This document shows positions 11,555-22,154 of a stretch of DNA of 60,000 bases, in pieces. Within the stretch, counting starts at the first letter, position 1. The number at the start of each line of letters is the position of its first letter. Source of the stretch: Bolinopsis microptera (lineage: Eukaryota > Ctenophora > Tentaculata > Lobata > Bolinopsidae); assembly GCF_026151205.1 (NCBI RefSeq), contig NC_087079.1, positions 1,826,028 to 1,886,027 on the forward strand, given 5' to 3'. A model generated the notes under the pieces. The model had not been told where the DNA came from. It ran no database searches and was given only the letters and a program-made list of their open reading frames with translations. Position numbers and translations under genes: made by a program.

Positions 11555-11800
11555 ATAAGTGTATATAAAAGTATAAGTACGAGCAGTTTATTGAGAACTC
11601 TGACGGCTACCGTCGTAGATTCTACAATAATAAATATTGTAACGTACGTGCGGCGCGCAAAATCCACTACAAAATCCACTACAAAATTCAGGGAAACGTC
11701 TTCTGATTCATGTCGCGCGCGAAAGACATTCACCAAGCTCTCAGTCGTCCTCGCGCGCGTACCGCCAGCACTTATGCACGCGCGTACGTAGTGAACTTGT
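11555..11800 (+). promoter_or_regulatory. CpG-rich stretch with TATA-like box
   Basis: A local island of CpG/GCGC words (GCGGCGCGC, TCGCGCGCGAAAG, CCTCGCGCGCGTACC, GCACGCGCGTACG) in otherwise AT-rich DNA, preceded by TATATAAAAG near 11562. It could be a promoter or a relic of a retroelement terminal repeat. No gene clearly starts from it, and I found no matching second terminal repeat. Confidence 0.3.
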
Positions 11801-12389
11801 TGTAGAAGTGTGTACCCTGATGGATAGACGACGTGAAACTATTGATTTTAACAGGTGGCATCAAGCTTTTGCCTTGTGGAACTATGATTTGAGCACTCTT
11901 ACTAAATACCCTCTACTTTACAGGATAGAATGTTCCAAAATGATCGATGTTCACTCACTGTGGTAGCCTGAATTCACTGTTAATTGGGGTGTGCTTCTCT
12001 TGTGAGTTTTAATTCATTTTTACATATTTTAAAGTTCTCGGCATATACGTTACAAAATTTAACTTTAACTCGAGCGGATTTATATCGTTCACTATACTTT
12101 TTTATAAAAGTTTTTAAATTCAATCTAATTTTCCGGTAATTGAGATCTTCGTGGAAAAACTTTTATGAACTAAAACAGACCAATGTCTCAAAACTCGCCA
12201 AACAAGGAATCAAAATTCGAATGGGGAAAATCATGTACAAATAATCAGAACTCAATATTGAAATGCAGTGACAACACATAGAAACAAACAAAAACAAAAA
12301 CAATACACATTTTTACCTAAGAAACATTTCAACTGTGCTACTCCTAGTCCTAAATAATGTTCCGATCCGGATTTTACATTCTCAGTTGA

Positions 12390-14720
12390 TCATGTCTGGG
12401 TGGTGATGGGAATGTTGTTAGGGCTCAACACATCATACGCTAAATACTTCCCTTTATTTCTGTCTGCTATTTTGTCCCTGAGCTTCTCCATTTCCTTCAC
12501 CATATCCTTAATATGGCCCTCCTGCTCCAGCGAAACGGCCAAGTTTTCTCCCAGATATCCTTGCCTATTTTCTGCTTTTGTCTCCACATAAAATCGCTCG
12601 ATTGGAGAGAAGTTACTTAGTACCCCTATGATGACCATGGTTGCCAGAGCGACTTCGTATTGTGGGAGACTGTTCATGATACGCTCCATGGTGATCACAT
12701 CGTCCTGTTCTGGTGGTGGCAGTCTGAGACTTGGTGGTGCGTTAACAAGGTGGCCCAGGTATTTGTTGGTCTGGAAGTTTACACCTGTGTGGAAACAAGA
12801 CACATTGAAAATGAGCGCAGTGAGATATTCAACCAACTTTTCTTTAGTTTCGATAGATTCTGGGAAACCTGCTCCACCAAACCCTTCAAAGCCAGGACCT
12901 CTGATTTCTTCCACAAACTTCTGCAATTCGGTATCTTTAGAGACGTCATCTTCGCTCAGATAGGACAAATCCACCATGTTTTTAACGTAGTCTAGTAGGA
13001 TCATCCACAAATCCTCTGAATCATCCCTGAAAAAGAAGTTTGGCAGATCTTTAAGTCCTCTGCTTTCAAAGTCTTTAGGAATGACTAAGTGTTCGTAGTC
13101 CAGCTCTTTACAGCAGTTTACCAGTAGTTGAGGCAGATCATCACCGGAAGACATAAAATTAGCAAAGGCATTTTCTGTTGGACTGATTAGAACTTTCCTT
13201 GCTTGCATATTGATTCCGATGATTCCTTGGAAATGGGGCTGTAGAAGTCTAAGCAAGGGATGAGCACTTGGTAGATTGCGATACATGGACGAGGCAAACA
13301 CCTCATTCATGGCATGTGCTCTTGCGTAGTGAGTTCCAATGCTGTAGATTCCCCAATCAGCACATCTAAAATACATTTTGGCTAGAAGCCAAGACAAGTA
13401 CTTCGGATCAGTCATACTGGTATCGTTCTCGGCTGGATGCCACCAGGTTTGTTTCTCCCCATCATTCTTATTTTCTAAACGTATCAAGACGGGGACAAAA
13501 GATTCGTCCTTAGGACGCGTGTTACTCTGGAAAAGTAGACAGTCGGCTTGAACTACGTACCATGTTTGTGTTGTTCCAGTTATAAATTTGCTCTTCTCAC
13601 CGCCATGGCCGATATCATTCAGTATTTCTGAATACAATATTTCAAAAAGTCGTCCATCTTTGATGACAGCATTAAGATCTTCTCCATCAATTGCATATGT
13701 TGGGAGCATGTCTTTGTCAATTGCCTCCTGCCATGTGTCGGAAAGATTTTCCACTCTCCTTAACCTCGTCGAGTTCGGACCCTGAATGATTTGACGGGCA
13801 AACTCTGCGTCGTGATGGAAAATTTGGCCCACCTTCAGACCGTCCTGAATGTCTTTTTTATTCCATCCTACAGATTCACCCATCTTAGTGAAGGAGTCTG
13901 CATAGTCGGTGAATGATTTGAAGTTGCGTTGAGGAGGCCCGCCGCAACAGCAACTACAAACTTTGTTGAGGATAACAGGACATTTCATCTTATCCTCACC
14001 TGCGTCTCTCGCTCCTTCGAAGGCATCCAGCCAAGCATCTCGGAATTGGAGGAACCTAGGCAGGTTCTCGTACTCACCACCCTTCACATCAATCCAGCTA
14101 GGTATTGGTCCTACTTTATCCGCGTTTTCCCAGGGCATCATTGAATGGGTGATGTTGTGATCTTTCTCCCTGGCTCTCAATATGAAATCTTCCGTTTCAT
14201 TGTGTTTCAGAGTACCGTGTCCTGGCGTTGCATAAAGATATGGAACACATCCTTGCTGGGGAGTGCCATCTTCTTTAGACCCACAGCAGGATCTAGAGGG
14301 GGTGTATGGACTAAGGTAGTTGTGTATGGGGAACCTGTAGGTTTTATTATCCCACATCACTGTTACCTCTCGAATGTAAAGAGGGTCTTTCGTGCAAATG
14401 CAGCTGCATGAACCTCCATCCAACTCAATTTTTAGAAGTTTTGGCTCACCAACTCGTTCCTCTTTCGGTACCCAAAACTCAACGTCCACTGTTCCCTCGC
14501 TGTGAGAAGAGAATTTTTCCTTTATTTTCAGTATTTTCGACTGACAAACCGTTGCTTCAGGATCGTCGTCTTCGTTAGCACCGGGGTTAATGGTGATCTT
14601 TATAGTACCGTCGATCTTTTTTATCGTGTTGGCTTGTGGCAGCTTGCAACCAGTGTGGAGGTACACATGATAGACATCACTACTGACCGCGAATACTGCT
14701 CTACTTGGAGCTGAGCCCAT
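12390..14720 (-). CDS. PLAT/lipoxygenase-family protein with altered iron ligands
   Basis: An intronless 776-residue frame. Residues about 15-140 look like a PLAT (beta-barrel, Ca/membrane-binding) domain; about 200-776 are a lipoxygenase catalytic fold: DPKYLSWLLAKMYFRCADW, LPSAHPLLRLLQPHFQGI, the SCFHTGVNF helix and NAPPSLRLPPP. Lipoxygenases normally hold iron with His-x4-His, a later His and Asn, and the C-terminal Ile. By alignment with 5-lipoxygenase from memory, the first His is Tyr459 (GIYSIGTH), the second is His464, the later pair are His644 and Asn648, and the C-terminal residue is Thr776 instead of Ile. Two of five ligands are therefore changed. An acceptor TATTTACAG ends 3 nt before the ATG. 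Dioxygenase activity on polyunsaturated fatty acids is the family role; this copy may be divergent or inactive. Confidence 0.9.
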   Translation of the reverse strand: MGSAPSRAVFAVSSDVYHVYLHTGCKLPQANTIKKIDGTIKITINPGANEDDDPEATVCQSKILKIKEKFSSHSEGTVDVEFWVPKEERVGEPKLLKIELDGGSCSCICTKDPLYIREVTVMWDNKTYRFPIHNYLSPYTPSRSCCGSKEDGTPQQGCVPYLYATPGHGTLKHNETEDFILRAREKDHNITHSMMPWENADKVGPIPSWIDVKGGEYENLPRFLQFRDAWLDAFEGARDAGEDKMKCPVILNKVCSCCCGGPPQRNFKSFTDYADSFTKMGESVGWNKKDIQDGLKVGQIFHHDAEFARQIIQGPNSTRLRRVENLSDTWQEAIDKDMLPTYAIDGEDLNAVIKDGRLFEILYSEILNDIGHGGEKSKFITGTTQTWYVVQADCLLFQSNTRPKDESFVPVLIRLENKNDGEKQTWWHPAENDTSMTDPKYLSWLLAKMYFRCADWGIYSIGTHYARAHAMNEVFASSMYRNLPSAHPLLRLLQPHFQGIIGINMQARKVLISPTENAFANFMSSGDDLPQLLVNCCKELDYEHLVIPKDFESRGLKDLPNFFFRDDSEDLWMILLDYVKNMVDLSYLSEDDVSKDTELQKFVEEIRGPGFEGFGGAGFPESIETKEKLVEYLTALIFNVSCFHTGVNFQTNKYLGHLVNAPPSLRLPPPEQDDVITMERIMNSLPQYEVALATMVIIGVLSNFSPIERFYVETKAENRQGYLGENLAVSLEQEGHIKDMVKEMEKLRDKIADRNKGKYLAYDVLSPNNIPITTQT

Positions 14721-14735
14721 TATCTGTAAATATTT
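14721..14735 (-). promoter_or_regulatory. 3' splice acceptor just upstream of the lipoxygenase ATG
   Basis: On the minus strand the sequence reads ATATTTACAG then ATA then ATG, so a splice acceptor lies three bases before the start codon. It implies either a 5' UTR intron or a trans-splice site. Confidence 0.5.
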
Positions 14736-15012
14736 GTATGCTTTATAACTGATATTACTAATATTACTAATATTATAGCATTGTTCAACGTGATATATAT
14801 ACCCAGTTGGCAGTTATACAAGTCCCATTGTTGGGAAGTGTAAAAGGCAGTGTATTAAAGCAGACATTGTATCCACTAAAGCAGATAAGAGTATTCACGA
14901 ATTAAAGCATGAATTAAAACTGATACATAACACTTGTAAATATTGATTAACTAAAGCTAGTACTACTAGCTATTGCTATAGTACTACTAGTAGTAGTACT
15001 GTACTAGTAGTT

Positions 15013-15184
15013 CAGTAAAACCCCATTTGTCGCGAAGTTTGAGGAAAATGAAACAGTCACAATAATTAGGTTTCGCTGTGAATCGGGGTAATAATTCTTC
15101 ACAACCCTGACATTTGAAAATCACGTATTTGGGCGATGGAAATGGCCGTGGTCAATCTAGGAACGGTAAATCGGGGTTTTACTT
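15013..15184. mobile_element. Small TIR element (MITE-like)
   Basis: CAGTAAAACCCCATTT at 15013 is mirrored by AAATCGGGGTTTTACT ending near 15183, giving a roughly 170-bp element with inverted ends of about 15 bp. The end sequence resembles the CAGTxAAACC ends of pogo/Tigger-type elements. There is no coding capacity. Target duplication is not clear. Confidence 0.55.
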
Positions 15185-15580
15185 TACTTCGTGTTACAAC
15201 CAGGCCCTATTTAAAGAAAACAAATCAGAACGCTTCAATTAATATAAACAACTGCTTCCTTATGAACAGCAATTTATTTAGTACATATTATTTCGTGAGT
15301 AGCAACTTTGATCAACGAAACGATTCAGTCTTGAAGGGAAGTGCAAACTTTGCAAACCAGTTGCACGATTAATATATATGCAAGTATTAAACGGTGCATC
15401 GAATATAATGCATGGATTTAATATTGTATTAATTATATTCCTGGTCCAGCTAAGGCCTTTTACTGAAACAATTGCATGTTGATAAAATCTTTAGCATGCA
15501 AATCTTCATATTTCAGTAATATATCCTACTATATTTTGCATAATTTAATAGTTATTGGTTTATACTCCCCACCAACAGGA

Positions 15581-15641
15581 CGGTCCTGCTTGACATGTTA
15601 CCTCAGCTAGCTGAGGTAACATGACAAGTCAAGCAGGACCT
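15581..15641. repeat. Imperfect palindrome
   Basis: Inverted repeat centred on CTCAGCTAGCTGAG. The inner 15-nt arms (CATGTTACCTCAGCT) match perfectly. The outer GGTCCTGCTTGA/TCAAGCAGGACC arms also match, with five extra bases on the right side only. Confidence 0.9.
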
Positions 15642-15826
15642 GCTCCTCGTGATAACTCACTTGACGGTCAAGTGCTATGCTGAGAAGGTCTCTGGTAAGA
15701 TTAAAGAAGCCACAAGCATAATCTATCAGCCATGTGATCTGCTCTATTGTGTTGTGAATCGAATAGTTATAGTTTGTTCGTTGAATATTTTAGCAATCCA
15801 TTCCACGATTCATTGGACTATAGCTC

Positions 15827-15884
15827 GTATAATAATTTTTTACATATTATCGAGATCTCGATAATATGTAAAAAATTATTATAC
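15827..15884. repeat. Perfect 58-bp palindrome, no spacer
   Basis: A 29-nt arm (15827-15855, from GTATAATAATTT to TATCGAGA) is followed directly by its exact reverse complement (15856-15884). The centre is CGAGATCTCG. Confidence 0.98.
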
Positions 15885-15886
15885 TG

Positions 15887-15944
15887 AGCAAATATATTGA
15901 GCCGTTCGATGCTTCGAAGCATCGAACGGCTCAATATATTTGCT
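15887..15944. repeat. Second perfect 58-bp palindrome
   Basis: A 29-nt arm (15887-15915, AGCAAATATATTGAG to GATGCTTC) is followed directly by its exact reverse complement (15916-15944). It begins two bases after the preceding palindrome, which has the same arm length but unrelated sequence. Confidence 0.98.
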
Positions 15945-16672
15945 AAATATATTTGAACCGACTTTACTTTTAAGCCAGTAAAGTTAAAATAAAACATATT
16001 GACGTTTAATTCCAGCTTCTAACTTGGAACGTTATTTTTAGCGATGATCTTATTTACATTTTGATGAGTCCACAAACCATAATGAACATTGTGTGTGTTC
16101 AGTTTTAGGACAGTTTTTAACCCCCTCCCCCCTTCGTAATCAGTTTTACACATAGCTATTGTGTCAAAATTACACTAGCGTAATAATTTGGGAACACCCT
16201 GGCCCTCCCCCCTCGGCTGATTACGTAATACGTGAACAACCCCTGAACCCCTTTTTTGAAGATTGTATTCGTTCTGGATTGCGATATAAAGAAGTAAAAT
16301 ATCTGTATTTAAAAAAATCGAACAGCGTTAAAAATAAATGCATTGAAGCCTATGACTTTCAGATACATAACGTAAAAATAAAGTATTATACAAAACAATT
16401 CTGTTGGTATCAGAAAAAAATATTCATCAACTTTCTAAACAAAAGCCTGACTTTGGTATGATCAGTGGCTACTGGCTAATGTACTTATATAAAATTATCC
16501 ATTTCAGAAAAAAACAAAAACAAAGCCCTGAGTCCTGTATTGACCTTGAAACTTTAGATATTTTCTAGATAGAAAATGCATGTATGAAAAAATCATGATC
16601 GTGATTGATGGCGCGATATCAAAATCGACAAAAGGATAAAACCACTATCCCATAAAAACTAAAACTAGTTTT
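15945..16672. other. Intergenic, no gene recognised
   Basis: AT-rich. It holds a small hairpin ACTTTACT/AGTAAAGT near 15961-15984 and short C-rich tracts. The open frame at 16159-16461 is low complexity and I do not regard it as a gene. Confidence 0.5.
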
Positions 16673-18513
16673 CTATATCTCTACTTCCTCCTGGATGCTC
16701 CACTTGTCCACGTCCTGATCATAATACTTGTCAAACAGAGTCCCATCCCTGTGTCTGTTTGCGTCCTCAAGCCTTGGTCTCTCCATCGTGCTCGTAAGTG
16801 TCCCATCCCTGTGCCTGTTTGCGTCCTCAAGCCTTGGTCTCTCCATCGTGCTCGTAAGTGTCCCATCCCGGTGTCTAGCTGCGTCCTCTAGCCTTGGTCT
16901 CTCCATCGTGCTCGTAAGTGTGCTCCTCTTCCACTGAACCGGTTCCTCCTGGTACACCATCCCTTCCTCCCCGGGGTGGGCTCCAGCAAAATGGTTTATC
17001 AACACCTCGCTGTCCTCAAATCTTTGACAAGCGATGTTGTCGGTGCTCTGTAGCTCCTTTGACTGAATCCTACCCAACTGATCATGTTCCCTGAGGTGAC
17101 GGAGATTGAGGGTGTTGGTTGCGCTGGTGGAACAGCTAAGGTTGGAATCCTTGTGTTGTGTGCCAATCCGTGAGACCAGGTCTTCTATCTGCAGGGCCCG
17201 CTCGTAGTCCAGGTGGTTCCTGTCAGCTGTTTGTCTGGAGAAGGATTGTGTTGCAGTCAGGTGTGTTTCCATTGTGCCTCCACTGCTGGAGCGGAATTCT
17301 TTTGCTTCTCTTCTCCACTGAGAGATTTCCTCACAAAAACAGCTGCTATCACTGTGATTGCTCCCCCAAAGCATCCTATAGCGCCGCAGATTAGAGAGTT
17401 TCTGTTACAGAAACCACACTTGGCACCTGTACAGGAACCTTCCTCCTCCTCACCTCTTCCATCTTTTCGTGCCTGTGGATCAACAGCATCTTCAGTGGGC
17501 CTTCCTTCATAATCATTGGATTCCACCGGGGAACCATGAGTATCTGCCTCATCTTGTTCAGAAGAATTCTCTTCTTCACGTCTAGGGGTGCAGCTGTGGA
17601 ATGATGTTCCAGTGCAGCTGTTTGTCCCCTCTGTGATCCACTTCCCTCCATCTTGTCGGCAATCTGACCATGTCATGGTGCAGGTCTTCACAACTTTCAC
17701 AAACCGTCTCTTCCCACACCTGCAGTTCCAGTTCCCTGCTGTCTCCGCTGTTACTGGGTTTACAGTGAACCTGTTGGAGTTCTTTCTGCCTTCATTCAGT
17801 CCTGGTCTAGATTCCCACTGCACGATTTCGCTGCATCCTCCTACACACTCCAGATCTAGTGTGTCACCTATCATTGCGTTCATCTGCTGTATTTCTGGCT
17901 GTGGTTCTGGCTGTGGTTCTGGCTGTGGTTCTGGCTGGTTCTTCTATCGTTCCTTCCCTTGGCTGAGTTTTTTGTGGGCACTTTGAGTCGTCCTCTGGCC
18001 GGGTGATGCAGTTCTCATAATCCACACCGGCACAATAGACCTTTATATTAGTGTAAGCCCTGTAACACCACGCTCCAAAACGGAGTCCTCCCGGGTTGCG
18101 GCAGTAGTTGTGGTCACCGATTCCTGAAAAGAAACATTGACTAAAAATCTGTCAAATACGTAGGTACAATGAGGTTTCAATGAAAACAAAACTCACAATA
18201 GGGAAGTTGCTAGATTTAATGAGGCGACTATAATTAAGTATTGGGCAGTAAATTGTGGTGGTCAGTATCAGATTAGTGGTAAAACCAAACAGTTTAACGA
18301 GAACTGTCCTACGACAGAGAACTAACCATTTTCTGCAGCCTCATTTCTTGTTATAAACTCGTCATCACCCCATTTGTTGGCCTGTAGCCAGTTCCAGCAT
18401 CTTTCACCGTTGTGACCACTGTTAGCGCATCCTCTGTAACTTATAACACTATCATACGTGCAGTCTGCGGTCACAGTGGCAAAAAGGCAAATAACAAACA
18501 CAGCTATTACCAT
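16673..18513 (-). pseudogene. Kringle-Ig type I membrane protein, copy A (two frame offsets)
   Basis: Two exons: 18513-18327 (signal peptide ending VTADC and first half of a kringle with YRGC and GERCWNW) and 18123-16673, joined in phase 1. Exon 2 completes the kringle (HNYCRNPGG, AWCYR, VYC), then carries a Pro/Glu/Gln linker, an Ig-like domain (GDTLDLEC ... ETAGNWNC), a WSDC segment reminiscent of a degenerate thrombospondin repeat, a TM helix (SLICGAIGCFGGAITVIAAVF) and a long tail. The tail has three 20-residue repeats (RPRLEDANRHRD) and ends YYDQDVDKWSIQEEVEI. The frame slips by one base between kringle and Ig (near 17935) and slips back just after the TM helix (near 17302). It may be a pseudogene or the offsets may be assembly indels. 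Ligand unknown. Confidence 0.8.
16738..16919 (-). repeat. 60-bp coding tandem repeat in the copy A tail
   Basis: Three copies of a 60-bp unit (CTCCATCGTGCTCGTAAGTG at each unit end) encode three near-identical 20-residue tail repeats. The unit length is a multiple of three, so copy number can change without breaking the frame. Confidence 0.95.
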
Positions 18514-20855
18514 CGCGACAAATCCAAGTAGAGAAAGTGTGGTACAAAAATTTTAAGATTACCCACATCACGAGTCTAGTCAAGCTGCTCACCGTACGAT
18601 TTGAGATTATTTGGAGAGTACATTTTAGTACACTTTAAACCTTCATACCTAGACAATCGCTTGAGAAAATACTCAAAAATTGTCAACTGTGGGTGGGTAA
18701 TCCCGTGATTTGGCATCGTAGTGCTGACTTAATGTTGGAGGCTCAAATTGTGGGCGAATATGTCTGTTGAGTATGAAGTGTTAGAGTCACGCAGTCTTGT
18801 CTTTGTGGGTATGATGATACCAGTTCTGTCACTGTGCAACAGATTCATCAGATAATCACGAGGATTCCAATTCTAAAATAGACTTTAGCGTAATGGAAAA
18901 TCAAGGTTAAGGATGCCATTTTAGGTTGATACTATTGAAAACCCGATATTTCTTCGTCATTTAAAATGTACCATCGGTGATATTATATGTCAACAGTTTC
19001 TTTGGTTGAACTATTTTTGGTTGGATCTAGGAATGCTGGAAGTTTAAAATTCAACAAAACAACAATAAGAACTTCCTTAGGAGCCCAGCCATGAGATATT
19101 CAGCTATTTTCTTGAAAATGGGTCATTTGATATTTATATTTATAAATAAAAGAGCTCGGCATTGGAAAATATTGAAACCAATCCTGGCAGTATAATTATG
19201 GTTTAATTTTACCGCAGTACATCTGCAATATAGTATGGTATTGTATCAGATGCCATCGTGGAGTAAGTGGTCTCCTGCACCATTTCCCCTCGACAATATA
19301 GTAAACTAGTGTAACCCGTCCCTACGGCCGGGACTTTACTATCGCAGTTGAATTGCAAAAATATAACGAGCGCAAAAGTTAAAATTGTGCAAAAGTCTAA
19401 GCTCGCTCAGTTGAAACCGACCGCATTAGAGTAAATTTAATTCTGAGCGCCCATCACGTTATACGTATCCAATAATAATACTTAATAGGCTCCACTGCCA
19501 AATTACCTAATTATGTACAAAGCAGTAATTAGGGGAGCTGTAAATGGGGAGAGAGAGTGAGAGAGAAGGTGGGAGAGAGGGACAAAAAGTGAGTCACTTT
19601 AATATCACATTTGCAGTACAAAACCATCAATTAAACGACTTACCACCGACCGATTTGAAAAACCTTAATCATTTGGCTTCGTCAGAGTTTTGTCGGCACT
19701 ATACCGAAAAAATCAGCCCCATAACTCTTACCGTTTTCTTGATTAAACCGCTCGGAAATTACCCACAGACAGACAGACAGACATTCTGGGATTATTAGTA
19801 TTGATTATATATTAGTATTTCTGTAAGTACAAGAGTACAAACCTAAAATCACAATATTAATATCGTGAAGTACTGTTTCTCTATCAGGGATAACCTGTGA
19901 AATCATATTCGTTGAGGTTTTTTTTTTCAGACTGAATTATTTTCGTAAGTTCTGCTTCTTTTTCCGACTTCTTACAGTTAGTTATATATGAGACAAGAGA
20001 AACGCCATCTTAGTGCGCAAGAAGGATTAGGACTCCTCGGACTACATTAAATCAATTTCTTCTGTAACGTCCTGAACAAATGAAATTACGAATTCAAAAA
20101 TCAAAATACTCTAAAACATCACTGAACTATAAGTTATAACCAGAATATGAAACGTGGCTATTGAGTGCTGTGCAAGTATAAGCCAAGATATTATTATGTC
20201 TTACAAAGCACAAATATAAGCCAAGATATTATGTCTTACAATGTACGAAAGTTTCTTTATGAAACAATGTAGTGATGTGATACGCGCTGCTCAACAAGGC
20301 GAAGTCAAGGCGACTCAATCAGCGTTTGTTAAAATGTTCCCAAGACACAACAAGGCGACTCAATATTCAATAAGCGTTTGGTAACATGTTCCCAAGACAC
20401 AACAAGGCGACTCAATATTCAATAAGCGTTTGGCAACATGTTCCCAAGACACAACACTCAGTCTTCGCTACTTTTCGGGGATATGAATATAATGTCCGGT
20501 AGGAACAATGAAGGAGATCGCATCCAATAGCTGTTATTAATGACAACTTGTGACCCTTATTATAAGATCTTCCCAAAATGGAAAATGAGATAAGAGACTT
20601 TAAGCTCGAAATGCTTTTTTAACAACCTGGTAATGGGCATTATGAATATGAAATATAAGCGGAAGCTGACCGTAGTTCAAAATTTGATGCTCTTGAACCC
20701 AGACAGTTGGAATAATGTTGGACTAACATAGACTGTATTGAGTATTCAGAAGATATGACATGCGTTGGAAATGCTAAAAAGGCAGTTAAAATTCTAACTT
20801 CAATCCATAAAGCAATATTTAAAAAAGTCATGTTGAATCCTCGTAGATCTTCTCT
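18514..20855. other. Intergenic between kringle copies A and B
   Basis: No coding region that I can support. It holds an AG-rich tract (19541-19590), a CAGA microsatellite (19766-19783) and a three-copy tandem repeat of about 60 bp at 20293-20458, each copy with CACAACAAGGCGACTCAAT and AACATGTTCCCAAGACACAAC. Confidence 0.5.
20293..20458. repeat. Three-copy tandem repeat, about 60-bp period
   Basis: CAACAAGGCGACTCAAT and ATGTTCCCAAGACACAAC recur about every 60 bp. The second and third copies are nearly identical; the first is diverged. Confidence 0.9.
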
Positions 20856-22154
20856 TCAAATCTGGTACTCCTCCTCAGAGCCCCATTTATCAACATCCTG
20901 ATCGTAGTACCCATCAAACATTGCCCCTCCTCCAGTCCTCACAGCATCCCCAAACACCTCTACCGGATCAACGTCAAACTCATGGGAACCATATTTGGGA
21001 TATGCAGCATGTGGATCATCATCGAGAGAGACACTATCAAAATGAGAAGCACTACCGAAATGGGAGGCACTACCAAAATGTGAGGCACTACCGAAATGGC
21101 TGATGAACTCCTCTGAGTTGTTGAACATGCTGCTGGGGACATTTTTGTTGACCCTCGTGAATTCCAGTGTTGGAACCGCCACTGTGAGGCCCTGCTCGGT
21201 CCTGTTCCTAAAATGTACAGTGTCATTATCACTGACACTGGGGACCCCACTCAGGGGTTGACTCGGGGGTTGACTCGGGGGTTGTGTTGTTTTTGTGCCC
21301 ATTCTTGTTAGAAGGTCTTCTATTGAGAGCTTTCTTAACCGTTCCACTCCCAATCTAACCCTCTGTGTTCCGGTGAGATGAGCTTGAGAGACGTGGGAGA
21401 TGTGGGATGTCATCGTATCATTGGCTGGAAGATTAGCTTTCAGTGCTTTGGCTTTGCGTGCTTTGGCTTCTTTTTTCCACCTAAGTGAATTTCTTACGAA
21501 AACAGCTGCTAATATCAAAACGGCTGTAACTGCAAATCCAATCATGCCGCAGGGAACTTGGTTGTTCTGGCAAAACGGAGGAGCCCCCTGTCCCTCATCC
21601 TCTTCTTTGTTTTCTTCTGCTGTCGGACATGTTGATTTCACCGGGGCTTCAGATCCCTGACAATCAACCGCACAGTTACTGTCTATAACTGTGCAGTAAA
21701 TCTTGAGTTTGTCGTAGCCTTTGCGGTAGCACCACGGTCCAAACCGGAGTCCTCCCGGGTTACGGCAGTAGTTGTGGTTTCCAATCCCTGAAATAATTTC
21801 CAGAGGTTGAATATTGGGAAACTAATGCGTGAGATTGGTTTCAGCATTTAATTTGTGCTTCTACTTATGTTAAATGTCTAACCCCATAATCTGAAATAAA
21901 AAAACTAGTTTTGAACCCCCCCCCCCCCCCCGCCCCCTCACTATCTTACCATTTCCTGTAGCTGTATCCTCAGTAATGAACTGGCTATCACCCCAGTAGC
22001 AGGTGGTCATCCAGTTAGCACATTCCTCACCATTATGACCGGTATTAACACACCCTCTATAGGCTGTCATGTTGTCCGTCGCGTAGCTGCATTCTGCATT
22101 TACCATCCGAATAGGGTGGACGAAGAATAGTGCAAATATAATGTAGTGGATCAT
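20856..22154 (-). CDS. Kringle type I membrane protein, copy B (no Ig domain)
   Basis: Two exons, 22154-21950 and 21787-20856, phase 1, with acceptor TTATTTCAG. The product is about 378 residues and uninterrupted. A signal peptide is followed by one kringle split across the exons (AECSY, YRGCVN, GEECANW, NYCRNPGG, GPWCYR, IYC and DSNC), then a short acidic linker, a TM helix (CGMIGFAVTAVLILAAVF) with basic stop-transfer residues and a tail of about 230 residues. The tail contains four SHFGSA-type repeats, LSIEDLLTRMG (copy A: IEDLVSRIG) and ends YYDQDVDKWGSEEEYQI, a possible class II PDZ ligand. Kringles are disulphide-linked binding modules, here on the cell surface. The ATG at 22154 is preferred; the frame upstream only offers TTG. 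Confidence 0.85.

Noticed and set aside
11497-11800. Possible solo LTR (TATA box, AATAAA-like word, CpG-rich)
   Set aside because: No TG...CA ends, target duplication or second copy in the window; kept only as a low-confidence regulatory region.
12400-14714. Plus-strand frames up to 111 codons opposite the lipoxygenase
   Set aside because: Antisense shadows of the intact 776-codon gene.
16159-16461. 100-codon frame upstream of the kringle cluster
   Set aside because: Low-complexity Lys/Asn/Tyr-rich reading of AT-rich DNA without exon signals.
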